The position numbers and the translations under genes were made by a program. Shown one piece after another: positions 7,273 through 13,561 of a stretch of DNA of 18,012 nucleotides; position 1 is the first letter of the stretch, and every line of letters begins with the position of its first letter. The DNA is taken from NCBI GenBank assembly GCA_018900975.1, contig JAHIFK010000269.1, forward strand, positions 1 to 18,012, in the 5' to 3' direction. Below the pieces are notes generated by a model. The model was given only the letters and a program-made list of their open reading frames with translations, was not told the origin of the DNA and searched no databases. The stretch comes from Methanobacteriota archaeon. GTDB taxonomy: Archaea > Halobacteriota > Methanosarcinia > Methanosarcinales > Methanoperedenaceae.

Positions 7273-7775
7273 CACAACATCTCCTCAAGCCCTTTCCTGA
7301 TATCCTTAGGCACCACCGCAACCTTATACATCCTCCCACCGATCCCGGCTTTTCCCACAAATAGAAGTCCATGCACCCTGAGCACCCCAACCGTTGAAGT
7401 GGGCGGCTCGGTTTCCCAGAAATAGCTGTCATTCTCTTCCCCGTATTCTTTTGATAACTTATTGTATTTCACCCAGCCCCCTTCATCCATAACGAGCTTG
7501 AGCGCCTCCCTGGATTTTGGCGGCAGCTTTTCTATGACTTTATCGAGTTCGGTGGTCAGCCTGCTGATTATCTGATCAATTTTGTCCTTTTTTACATCCT
7601 TCGTTGAGATACCAAGCGCCTTTGACACCGCGTTTATCCGTGAGTTTCTGAACTTATTGAGTCCGGCAGAGATCGTGATGTTCAGGGTTATGGGCTTGCT
7701 GTCCTCATCTTTACTCATGGAGGATGTCATCATATCCATCATCCGGTTCGGGTTAAAAAACAATATATTCACCAT
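7272..7775 (-). CDS. Unknown protein with probable winged-helix C-terminal domain
   Basis: 167 aa. The N-terminal third is Met/Ser/Lys-rich with little signal. The region of about 65-165 (LPPKSREALKLVMDEGGWVKYNKLSKEYG, then STVGVLRVHGLLFVGKAGIGGRMYKVAVVP) looks like a helix-turn-helix with a beta wing. I have a weak recollection of similar segments near the N-terminal region of XPB-like helicases and beside SWIM proteins, which fits its place behind a SWIM gene, but I cannot confirm it. AAGGTGA lies a few bases before the ATG and overlaps the SWIM gene's end, so the two form an operon with the AlbA_2 fragment. Confidence 0.6.
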   Translation of the reverse strand: MVNILFFNPNRMMDMMTSSMSKDEDSKPITLNITISAGLNKFRNSRINAVSKALGISTKDVKKDKIDQIISRLTTELDKVIEKLPPKSREALKLVMDEGGWVKYNKLSKEYGEENDSYFWETEPPTSTVGVLRVHGLLFVGKAGIGGRMYKVAVVPKDIRKGLEEML

Positions 7776-7779
7776 CTAT

Positions 7780-9402
7780 TCACCTTTTCCTTGCAGCATA
7801 ATTACTTTTATCATCCAAAAACACTTCTCCTTTCTTCATCCTCAAAGAAATCCCTCTCTCCTCAAACTCGTTCCAGAGATTTCTCTTTCCTGTATGTCCC
7901 AGATAAAGTCCTTTCACATATTCCTCCCACACCTCTTCATCCATACGATCCCTGAGCAAGAAAACACACTCTGCCGCTTTCTTATACTGACGCGCCCCCA
8001 TTTCATTAATAAGCGAACTTACCAGTTTCTTAAATTCTCTTAACACCTCTTCCCCATAGTCCTCCTTCAAATACTCAAGCACTTTTATCTTTTCATCCAC
8101 ATTGAAATAGTAACTGGATTCCTTATCCAACAGCTTTCGCAGAAGTTCCTTATCATCGAGCCTCAAGCCGATATTCGCACATAATCCAAAATACTGGAAA
8201 GATTTACACTTTTCAAAAAGAGCGCGCAAAACCTCCTCATGATATGTCCTTTTTTCGCTTTTATCAATAGAAGACAGAATATTCCAGTATTGTATAGGAT
8301 CTTCCTTCAACCTGAAATTTTTCGATGCATCTTTCACAACTTCCGAAAGCAATCGTACGACTTCATCATGCGCTCCCGTCTCATGATAATACTTCAATAA
8401 ACTTGAAAAAGCTCCGTTCCTGTATGCAAATTCAAGTGCGCTTCTTTCATCGATACGCAGATACGGCCTGAACCTGCTTTCTTCGCCAAGAGATTCTGAT
8501 GATTCGATCAATGTTCTGGCTTTTTCTGTAAGTCCACAGTTGATGAGGAAATCAACATATGAACTTTCATCAAGAAGATTACGCATAGACTCTTCAAAAT
8601 CCCTCAGATTTTCTAAATTCTCAATTTCTGGAAGCCTGTTAATGAAAGCTGCAAGCATGTCATAATTATCTCTTTCGCTTATATCCTTCAATCTTACAAA
8701 ATCCTTCTCTTCCATTTGCTTTTTCACGAATGCATCGCATAAATTTTCAAATATCTCTTCACCATAATTGCTGTCTGAGTAGTCATCGTAGAAACATCCA
8801 AAATCCTCACAATTGTCAACAAGAAATTCAATTATGTGAAAGACCTGCTCTTTGGAAAGTACACTCTCATTGATTTTTATGAAACCCGCAAGTTCATCCG
8901 CAGAACCATCATCCCCATTCGATTTCATTATGCGCTGCAATCTGGATTCTATCTGTTTGTCCAGGGCTTCCAACAAATTCCCATCTGGTTTTTTAACCAC
9001 CTCTGCCTGAATACCCAGATACATGAGATTTGTTGGATTTGCGCTTATCAGGGAATCTATGACGCCTCTTAATTCCTCACGGCTCATCCTGTCCAGACTT
9101 TTTGTGACCTTATCTGCGTCGCTGTATTCTCCCTCCATATATTGCAGCAGAACAGCAACGCCATGCTTGCAGTTGATGCCGTAGGGGCATGAACATTCAC
9201 TTTGCAGATCGTTCAGATCCACATCGGTTTTATATGTGGTTGACCCTTCAACTTCTCCTGTCAGTTTATCTTTAAATTTGATGACCGATGTTACTCTATC
9301 ATCATCGAAATAATCCTGACCCCTATAAAAAATGGTCTCGCCGTAGACATGTTTTATATCAGATTCTTTTAATGCAATTCTATCATTATTTTCGATTTTC
9401 AT
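7780..9402 (-). CDS. SWIM zinc-finger protein with long helical C-terminal region
   Basis: 540 aa from ATG 9402. Seen: CSCPYGINCKHG at about 70-81, with C70, C72, C78 and H80 matching the SWIM pattern CxCx(n)CxH, a small zinc-binding fold thought to bind DNA or proteins; the N-terminal region before it (SDIKHVYGETIFYRGQDYF) is typical of SWIM proteins. The remaining 440 residues are acidic, helical and TPR-like, with pairs of helices but no sharp repeat. Cytosolic. A longer frame starts at 9444, but the extra residues overlap the end of a broken nucleotidyltransferase and are unlikely to be native. Function of this group is not known to me. Confidence 0.75.
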   Translation of the reverse strand: MKIENNDRIALKESDIKHVYGETIFYRGQDYFDDDRVTSVIKFKDKLTGEVEGSTTYKTDVDLNDLQSECSCPYGINCKHGVAVLLQYMEGEYSDADKVTKSLDRMSREELRGVIDSLISANPTNLMYLGIQAEVVKKPDGNLLEALDKQIESRLQRIMKSNGDDGSADELAGFIKINESVLSKEQVFHIIEFLVDNCEDFGCFYDDYSDSNYGEEIFENLCDAFVKKQMEEKDFVRLKDISERDNYDMLAAFINRLPEIENLENLRDFEESMRNLLDESSYVDFLINCGLTEKARTLIESSESLGEESRFRPYLRIDERSALEFAYRNGAFSSLLKYYHETGAHDEVVRLLSEVVKDASKNFRLKEDPIQYWNILSSIDKSEKRTYHEEVLRALFEKCKSFQYFGLCANIGLRLDDKELLRKLLDKESSYYFNVDEKIKVLEYLKEDYGEEVLREFKKLVSSLINEMGARQYKKAAECVFLLRDRMDEEVWEEYVKGLYLGHTGKRNLWNEFEERGISLRMKKGEVFLDDKSNYAARKR

Positions 9403-9634
9403 ATTTTTCTCTTGATAAGGCGCGCATGTCATATTCGTCTGCATGGAAACCGTTTTCCTGCAGGAATTTTATCTGCAGGGGTATATTCTCATCCTCAAGC
9501 TGGATGACATAATCAATATCCATGGTTGTTCTCGGATTACCATAAAAAAGAACTGCAAATCCTCCAACGATATCTAAGCTGTTCTTGTTCAAGAATTCGC
9601 AAACAATATCCAAAATCTGTTCTATGGTTCTCAT
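9386..9634 (-). pseudogene. Truncated second nucleotidyltransferase (AbiEii/DUF6036-like)
   Basis: 82 codons from ATG 9634, which has AAGGA six bases upstream. Closely similar to the first 75 or so residues of the intact copy at 6162-6731: GGFAVLFYGNPRTTMDIDYVI matches GGIAVLFYGNPRTTMDIDCVI. Homology ends at DMRA, after which the frame runs into the start of the SWIM gene and stops. The third carboxylate and the SPED motif are gone, and the helix before GG is two residues shorter (NSLDIVGG against NSINYVIVGG). It should be inactive. The breakpoint, about 9420, sits at the SWIM gene's 5' end. Confidence 0.75.
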
Positions 9635-9665
9635 AACATATCCTTCTTTTTGAAATTTGGTCAAA

Positions 9666-9790
9666 ATAGAACACGGATGACACGGATTGGACGGATTTTC
9701 ACGGATCCGTGTGAATCCGCGTCAACCGTTGCGCCAGTTGACGTCGCCCACACGTATGGCTCTTGCCATACGTGGAGATCCGTGTTCTAT
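9666..9790. mobile_element. 125-bp MITE-like element with 13-bp perfect terminal inverted repeats and three hairpins
   Basis: ATAGAACACGGAT at 9666-9678 is exactly inverted at 9778-9790. Inside are four ACGGAT repeats at 9673, 9682, 9691 and 9701; hairpin 1 at 9692-9719 (14-bp arms, two mismatches, centred on GGATCC); hairpin 2 with CGTCAAC (9720-9726) against GTTGACG (9737-9743); and hairpin 3 with CACGTATGGC (9751-9760), loop TCTT, and GCCATACGTG (9765-9774). There is no ORF and no clear target-site duplication. It lies between a partner gene and its nucleotidyltransferase, which overlap at the sister locus, so it is probably an insertion. The stop codon of the partner gene lies in its right repeat. 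A structured RNA or extended terminator are alternatives. Confidence 0.7.
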
Positions 9791-9984
9791 CTCACGATTG
9801 TTCCCCCCTTTGATGACTTATGATTAGTATTTGCTCGCAGGGCAAAATCAATAAGGTTCATACCCTGTCGAAGTGAATCAAATCCTGAGAATTTCCTTGC
9901 TCTTATTGATTCCATGATCAACTCTTTTTCAGAAGTTTCTTTTACATTTCTTCTGATTTCCTTAATATCTATAGCAGTCTTCAT
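9787..9984 (-). CDS. Small partner protein, second copy (putative antitoxin)
   Basis: 65 aa from ATG 9984 (another ATG at 10005 overlaps the preceding gene). MKTAIDIKEIRRNVKET...ARKFSGFDSLRQGMNLIDFAL is a clear paralogue of the 59-aa gene at 6706-6885. GGAAAGGA lies just upstream, overlapping the end of the TPM gene. The last residues and the TAG stop are provided by the edge of the 125-bp inverted-repeat element, so the native C-terminus was probably changed. Its enzyme partner is broken, leaving it an orphan. Confidence 0.6.
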   Translation of the reverse strand: MKTAIDIKEIRRNVKETSEKELIMESIRARKFSGFDSLRQGMNLIDFALRANTNHKSSKGGTIVR

Positions 9985-9991
9985 ATCTTTA

Positions 9992-11632
9992 TTATTCCTT
10001 TCCAATTTTTCTCCTTTGTACCACGCTATCTCTTATATTCACCTGCGACTTGCCTCCTTCATCCACCCCAAAACTCGTCCTCTGCACCACAGAATCGATG
10101 ATATTGATCACCTGCGTATTTTCAATAATCCCAATCTCCTTCGCATTCTGCACCGACCCCACAAGATGCCGCAAGCTATCTGCCATCTCATTCATGAACC
10201 CGTTCAATCCATATTTTTTGTCAGAGTATGCACGAAGGAGGTTGTGCGTTAAGCCTTTATATTCCTGGATAACAGCGGTCAGTAGATAATATGCCTTTTC
10301 TCCAACCGATTCACCAGACAAGTAGATTACCTTTTTTCCTTCAATATCGTATTCTCTAACCTTATGCAGCATATGCCTGCATGTCTCGCCCATGAATTTA
10401 GCCAAATCATCGATGCTAATACCTTTGAAGGATATGCCCTCCTGCACAAATTCACTTCCCGCTGCGAGCCTGCTGTACTCGCCCTCGCTCACAGGCTTTT
10501 CTTTCAAGAATGGGCAGACGCAGTGCACTTCCTTGGGGCGCATGTTAAGTGTCTGCTTTTTGCCTGTGTGGTCTTTGTAGGTGATGAGGGCGTTTATCTG
10601 TTCGTTGTGGATGCAGCCGAGAGGCTTAAGGAGGTATGTGGCGGTTCGTTTGCCATTGGGAATTATGTTGCCTAAGTGCTGAATTTCAGAATCTTTCATT
10701 GAAAAAAGATTCTTTGTATAATCCAGAATAACATCTGCATCGGTAATTACGAAATTGGTATTGTTCGTTAATCGAACCCCGAATTTTATATCATTATTTG
10801 ACAGAACAGAATAGCCTCGTAAAACCTGGAGGTCGTATATGGTGTTAGCTGCCCTGATATCTAGTTTCAGGACAGGAACTGCGGAAACATGATTAGGGGT
10901 AGGTCTGAGGGCACGTTCGCGGCGGCGCATGGAGAGCACTACTATGCCGATTGCTATGATGGCAAGGATTCCTACAAGATAAATCCAGTTTGTTGACTCA
11001 TTTTGTTGCGATACAATGCTTTGAACATTAAGAGGCGTTGTTTGCAACATGCTATATTGTGATATAACTTCCGGATTACCTTTCAGAAGTTCCTGTACCA
11101 CAAGCATTGACTCGTATATGCCTTTTCCGTAATCCCCATTCCTAAAATTCGGTACGATTATCCTGTCACCGATATTGACTTTCATACTGTCGGTAACAGT
11201 GCCTTCAAGCCCGTAGCCGACTTCGAATCTATAATCTCGCTCTTGTTTTGCTACAATAATAAGAAGACCATTGTCTTTATCTTTTTTCCCGATCCCTGCA
11301 TTCTCAAAAAGCTTTACAGCATACATCTCCATTGATTCGCCTTCAAGCGACTCTATGGTCACGACCGCTATCTGCACTGTAGTTTCCTTTTCGATTGCTC
11401 CTGCAAGCTGCGTTATCTTTGCTTCATAGGACTGGTCGATCATGTTAGCGTTGTCTGTGACATAACTGCTAAGTTGTGGGTAATTTACAGCATTTGCTAC
11501 CGGTGAGAAAAATAGCAGGATGAGCAACATTAATATATATTTCTTCACTTTATTCGCCTTAAAACTCACATCCGTAACCTCTTCCGCTTTCTCAAGCTCC
11601 CCCATCATTATCTCCGTGCCCTCTACCTTCAT
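9992..11632 (-). CDS. TPM-domain membrane protein with divergent shared cytosolic module
   Basis: 546 aa from ATG 11632. Seen: signal peptide 31-48 (YILMLLILLFFSPVANA); TPM domain 50-187 (VTDNANMIDQ, GIGKKDKDNGLLIIVAK, RFEVGYGLEGTVTD), a fold found in YgcG-type envelope proteins and in a thylakoid phosphatase; membrane span 214-235 followed by MRRRER; then a divergent copy of the shared module with Ig-like part 262-374 (LKPLGC, CVCP) and alpha/beta part 430-495. It ends in two DSVVQR motifs (512-518, 534-540) and has no zinc ribbon. The TPM domain is inferred to be outside. The signal peptide would be better placed if translation began at GTG 11548; the first 28 residues overlap the tail of a broken HepT gene and may not be native. 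It is the most distant of the five paralogues. Confidence 0.85.
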   Translation of the reverse strand: MKVEGTEIMMGELEKAEEVTDVSFKANKVKKYILMLLILLFFSPVANAVNYPQLSSYVTDNANMIDQSYEAKITQLAGAIEKETTVQIAVVTIESLEGESMEMYAVKLFENAGIGKKDKDNGLLIIVAKQERDYRFEVGYGLEGTVTDSMKVNIGDRIIVPNFRNGDYGKGIYESMLVVQELLKGNPEVISQYSMLQTTPLNVQSIVSQQNESTNWIYLVGILAIIAIGIVVLSMRRRERALRPTPNHVSAVPVLKLDIRAANTIYDLQVLRGYSVLSNNDIKFGVRLTNNTNFVITDADVILDYTKNLFSMKDSEIQHLGNIIPNGKRTATYLLKPLGCIHNEQINALITYKDHTGKKQTLNMRPKEVHCVCPFLKEKPVSEGEYSRLAAGSEFVQEGISFKGISIDDLAKFMGETCRHMLHKVREYDIEGKKVIYLSGESVGEKAYYLLTAVIQEYKGLTHNLLRAYSDKKYGLNGFMNEMADSLRHLVGSVQNAKEIGIIENTQVINIIDSVVQRTSFGVDEGGKSQVNIRDSVVQRRKIGKE

Positions 11633-11840
11633 CCCCAGCGTGCCCGCTACATCCTGTGATTATCAGGTTACATATATCAATAACATCTTCACAGGCAAGC
11701 TGGAAAGTTCTTTCACAGGCTCTCCTTGTAACTCGTTCTTCAAGATATTCTCCTTTATCTTCTGGAATATCTTCATCAAGTTCAATAAGATAAACCTTAA
11801 TTTCACTCAATTTATCTCTTATCCTTTCAATATCCATCAT
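11592..11840 (-). pseudogene. Truncated HepT (HEPN/DUF86) toxin
   Basis: 82 codons. MDIERIRDKLSEIKVYL...ACERTFQLACEDVIDICNLII is the first half of a DUF86/HepT protein. Family members are about 110-140 aa and carry the catalytic R-x4-H-x-Y motif in the second half; here homology ends at about residue 60 and the rest (GCSGHAGDEGRG...) reads into the TPM gene in another frame. No catalytic motif is left, so it should be inactive. Its ATG overlaps the stop of the MNT remnant upstream (TAATG). Confidence 0.7.
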
Positions 11841-12096
11841 TAATCCGCCTGCCTTACGAATCTCTTTTTGAACATCTCTTCTACTGCTTTATGGTAATAT
11901 TCTCTATATTTTTTGTAACCACTATACTCAAATTCATTTCTCTTGAAGGAATATAGCAGATATCTATGTCATTTCCTGATCTCTTCTTTGAAATAGAACC
12001 AAATAACAGGATGCTATGAACGAAATCATGGGTTTTCAATAGTTTCACTGTAGCTTCTATTTTAGAGTCAATTTCTGATAATATTGTGTTCTTCAT
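11840..12096 (-). pseudogene. Frameshifted MNT-type nucleotidyltransferase (MntA-like antitoxin)
   Basis: From ATG 12096 (GAGGT upstream) the frame encodes SILLFGSISKKRSGNDIDICYIPS, with the GS and DxD residues of minimal nucleotidyltransferases, then stops at 11881. In another frame the sequence continues without a gap as YSGYKKYREYYHKAVEEMFKKRF and stops with TAA at 11842, overlapping the HepT ATG. This matches the C-terminal helix of MntA proteins. So a frameshift lies near 11937. The rejoined protein is only about 86 residues, against 100-140 in the family, and lacks the third-carboxylate strand, so there is probably also an internal deletion. With the truncated HepT it forms a dead HEPN/MNT module. 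Confidence 0.65.
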
Positions 12097-12150
12097 TCTT
12101 TCACAACCTCAGTAATTTTTAAATCCTTTGAATTCATAGTATCATATATT

Positions 12151-12270
12151 ATGTCTGAATTGTTCGATGCCATTGCAGCAGAAAGCCGATTGACCGAAAA
12201 GGATGCGCTTGTACTTGGCAAGAAAATCAAGAAAGGCATGTGGGAAAAAGTATATAAAAATCTGGTATAA
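12151..12270 (+). CDS. VapB-like small antitoxin, the only plus-strand gene
   Basis: 39 aa: MSELFDAIAAESRLTEKDAL followed by VLGKKIKKGMWEKVYKNLV. The pattern LTExDAL.LGxKI is, from memory, characteristic of a group of short archaeal antitoxins paired with PIN-domain VapC toxins. It is read against every neighbour. No ribosome site is visible; a TTTTTAAA stretch about 30 bases upstream (near 12116-12124) could be a TATA box for a near-leaderless message. The base right after its stop begins the remains of a vapC gene. The minus strand across it is also open, but that translation does not look like a protein. Family call from memory. Confidence 0.55.
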   Translation: MSELFDAIAAESRLTEKDALVLGKKIKKGMWEKVYKNLV

Positions 12271-12297
12271 ATCGAACTTGTTATCGATACCAGCGCC
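12271..12297 (+). pseudogene. vapC (PIN domain toxin) 5' remnant
   Basis: Directly after the TAA of the antitoxin the frame reads IELVIDTSA, which matches the usual first strand of PIN toxins (MELVIDTSA-type, with the first catalytic Asp). The first codon is ATC where ATG would be expected, one base away. After the ninth codon the sequence switches to a GC-rich signal-peptide-like stretch belonging to the minus strand. So the toxin lost its start and all but its first nine codons. Short, hence uncertain. Confidence 0.45.
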
Positions 12298-12353
12298 GCC
12301 AGCAGGCATGCAAGGGCGCGCAGCGCAAGCTTCATCTCACATGTGTTTTTCAT
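12285..12353 (-). other. Signal-peptide-like 5' fragment running into antisense of the antitoxin
   Basis: ATG 12353 has GAGGATAA upstream and begins MKNTCEMKLALRALACLLAA, a good signal-peptide start. After about 21 residues the frame continues, open by chance, through the antisense strand of the VapB-like gene until TGA at 12093, which overlaps the MNT ATG. I regard only the first part as meaningful. Its core matches the signal-peptide ORF at 13427-13558 at base level. Confidence 0.4.
12291..12330. repeat. Signal-peptide-coding repeat, copy A
   Basis: 31 of 40 bases match 13501-13540; the core 12293-12319 matches 13503-13529 at 25 of 27 bases, read on the minus strand as ALACLLAA against ALACVLAA. 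Confidence 0.6.
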
Positions 12354-12363
12354 AAGTTTATCC

Positions 12364-12447
12364 TCATTTTGACTCGAATTTAGATACTTCCTGAATAATT
12401 CGTCTGTAATCTGCTGTGAACTCTATTATTTCTACAAATTTTCTCAT
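12364..12447 (-). pseudogene. 27-aa ORF coupled to the 70-aa gene, likely truncated
   Basis: MRKFVEIIEFTADYRRIIQE... starts at ATG 12447, overlapping the TGA of the 70-aa gene (ATGA). The first residues resemble the starts of the two nucleotidyltransferases here (MRKIRDILDLVCNFL, MRTIEQILDIVCEFL), so it could be a third enzyme cut after 20 residues. The match is weak. Confidence 0.3.
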
Positions 12448-12656
12448 GGTTTCAGTCCATATAAATTCTTAATGTATTTCATCAATTCTTTTTCAGATAT
12501 TCTCGGCTGTTCGAACTTGATCGAATTGAGACACAGACTGAGCGCTGTGTCTATCATATCAACCATAGCTTCAAGTGACTGGCGGCCCGTTATTCTTCGA
12601 AGCTGTGCCACCGAAACCAGAAGTTTTTGAGCTTCATCTTTTTCATCAAATATCAT
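12444..12656 (-). CDS. Unknown 70-aa helical protein
   Basis: MIFDEKDEAQKLLVSVAQLR then ITGRQSLEAMVDMIDTALSL and a Lys-rich end. AAGGT lies about eight bases upstream of the ATG. I do not recognise a family. The part SLEAMVDMIDTAL faintly recalls SLRQGMNLIDFAL of the partner proteins at 6706 and 9787, and like them it is followed by a gene that starts within its stop codon. It may therefore be a third, diverged partner of the same kind of pair. Confidence 0.45.
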   Translation of the reverse strand: MIFDEKDEAQKLLVSVAQLRRITGRQSLEAMVDMIDTALSLCLNSIKFEQPRISEKELMKYIKNLYGLKP

Positions 12657-12724
12657 ATTTCTTTACCTTTTTTTTCTTTGCTCTACGATTCCTCATGCTA
12701 AATCCTCGCTAACGTCCATAGCGT

Positions 12725-12820
12725 TTATCCTCCAAGTTTCGCCCCGCACTCATTGCAGAATTTCTCAATCGCTTCAACTTCCTTGCCGCAGTTGGGACAC
12801 TTTTGGACTGGATCATTCAT
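12725..12820 (-). CDS. Detached zinc-ribbon microprotein
   Basis: 31 aa: MNDPVQKCPNCGKEVEAIEK then FCNECGAKLGG. The two CxxC pairs match the C-terminal zinc ribbons of the receptor-like proteins, and 12742-12766 is identical over 25 bases to 1857-1881 and 13582-13606, which code for those ribbons. Its ATG overlaps the HEPN stop (ATGA), so translation is probably coupled. It may be a real small partner of the HEPN protein, or the 3' end of a receptor gene cut off by the HEPN insertion. Confidence 0.6.
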   Translation of the reverse strand: MNDPVQKCPNCGKEVEAIEKFCNECGAKLGG

Positions 12821-13437
12821 GATCTGGCTCCGAACCGCGACTTTTTTGCGTTTTCGATCTCAATTTTGCCTTTTTCAATGAATAAACCATTCTTATGAAA
12901 AAAAGCTTCTTTCAAGTATGTTTTTACCATATCCCTGCCAGCAACAGGCCCAGATTGGAGATGGCTTATTAAATCAACAATTTTGATATCTATTAAGTCT
13001 CTTACATTCTTTGCAAAATAGTCCATTTTAGAAAATATTTCATAATCTATCATTAACGGCGAAGGGTATCTTATTTCATCAAAATTTTTTAATGTATCAA
13101 TAAAATTTATAACATCTGGTTTTTTGAAAAATACATTCTTTTGTTGGCAACATTCCAATAATTGTTTCAAATCGTGAGTTTTGAATCTAATATTCTGACA
13201 ACCTTTAATAATAGGAACTTTATTGCCATAATCTATTTCGTAATGCTTTAAAATGAAGCATTTCAAATATTTTTCCACAGCTTGTTGCATATGATATGCT
13301 GCAAATCTTTCAAAATTATAATAAGCTAATAATCGAGTAGCTACATAATCCTCATCTGCTAACCTTAACCACAATTCAGGTTCAAATTCTCTATTTGATT
13401 TCTCCATTTTTAATAGCTGTTCCATTTCATCTTCCAC
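12817..13437 (-). CDS. HEPN domain protein
   Basis: 206 aa from GTG 13437, chosen because AGGAGGTG lies seven bases upstream; ATG 13425 is the alternative. Seen: ELWLRLADEDYVATRLLAYYNFERFAAYHMQQAVEKYLKCF-type HEPN helix (about 25-65), a second helix with THDLKQLL, and EIRYP near 145, the RYP motif common in COG2250-type HEPN proteins. No clear R-x4-6-H nuclease motif is visible, so nuclease activity is not supported. These proteins usually pair with MNT nucleotidyltransferases; none lies next to it. Instead it sits between a signal-peptide ORF and a detached zinc ribbon, both overlapping it. A remnant of a sister gene's end is at 4366-4400. Confidence 0.75.
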   Translation of the reverse strand: MEDEMEQLLKMEKSNREFEPELWLRLADEDYVATRLLAYYNFERFAAYHMQQAVEKYLKCFILKHYEIDYGNKVPIIKGCQNIRFKTHDLKQLLECCQQKNVFFKKPDVINFIDTLKNFDEIRYPSPLMIDYEIFSKMDYFAKNVRDLIDIKIVDLISHLQSGPVAGRDMVKTYLKEAFFHKNGLFIEKGKIEIENAKKSRFGARS

Positions 13438-13558
13438 TTTCAAGCACCTCCTCAAATTTGTTATTAAAACATTTATCAAAAATTGCCGTTCCTGCAAGCA
13501 CCGGCGCCGCCAACACGCATGCAAGGGCGCATGCCGCAAATGGCATTCGTTTAATCAT
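13427..13558 (-). CDS. Signal-peptide-only small ORF
   Basis: 43 aa: MIKRMPFAACALACVLAAPV then LAGTAIFDKCFNNKFEEVLE and SGR. GGGGTGA lies three bases upstream of the ATG, overlapping the stop of the large PQQ gene, and its end overlaps the HEPN start. Residues 5-23 are a convincing signal peptide with an AG cleavage site; only about 20 residues follow. It may act as a translation link between the PQQ gene and HEPN, be a small secreted peptide, or be the start of a lost gene. The 25/27 core match to 12293-12319 shows that the coding stretch was copied. Confidence 0.45.
   Translation of the reverse strand: MIKRMPFAACALACVLAAPVLAGTAIFDKCFNNKFEEVLESGR
13501..13540. repeat. Signal-peptide-coding repeat, copy B
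   Basis: Second copy of the stretch at 12291-12330, 31 of 40 bases identical, in the signal-peptide region of the 43-aa ORF. Confidence 0.6.
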
Positions 13559-13561
13559 AAT

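Noticed and set aside
12093..12353. 86-aa minus-strand ORF as one real protein
   Set aside because: Only the first 21 or so residues look like coding sequence; the rest is antisense to the VapB-like gene. The ATGA overlap with the MNT gene is noted but may be chance.
13437..13539. Longer start of the HEPN protein at ATG 13539
   Set aside because: The extra residues overlap the signal-peptide ORF in another frame and are Arg/Cys-rich noise; the GTG at 13437 has a strong, well-spaced ribosome site.
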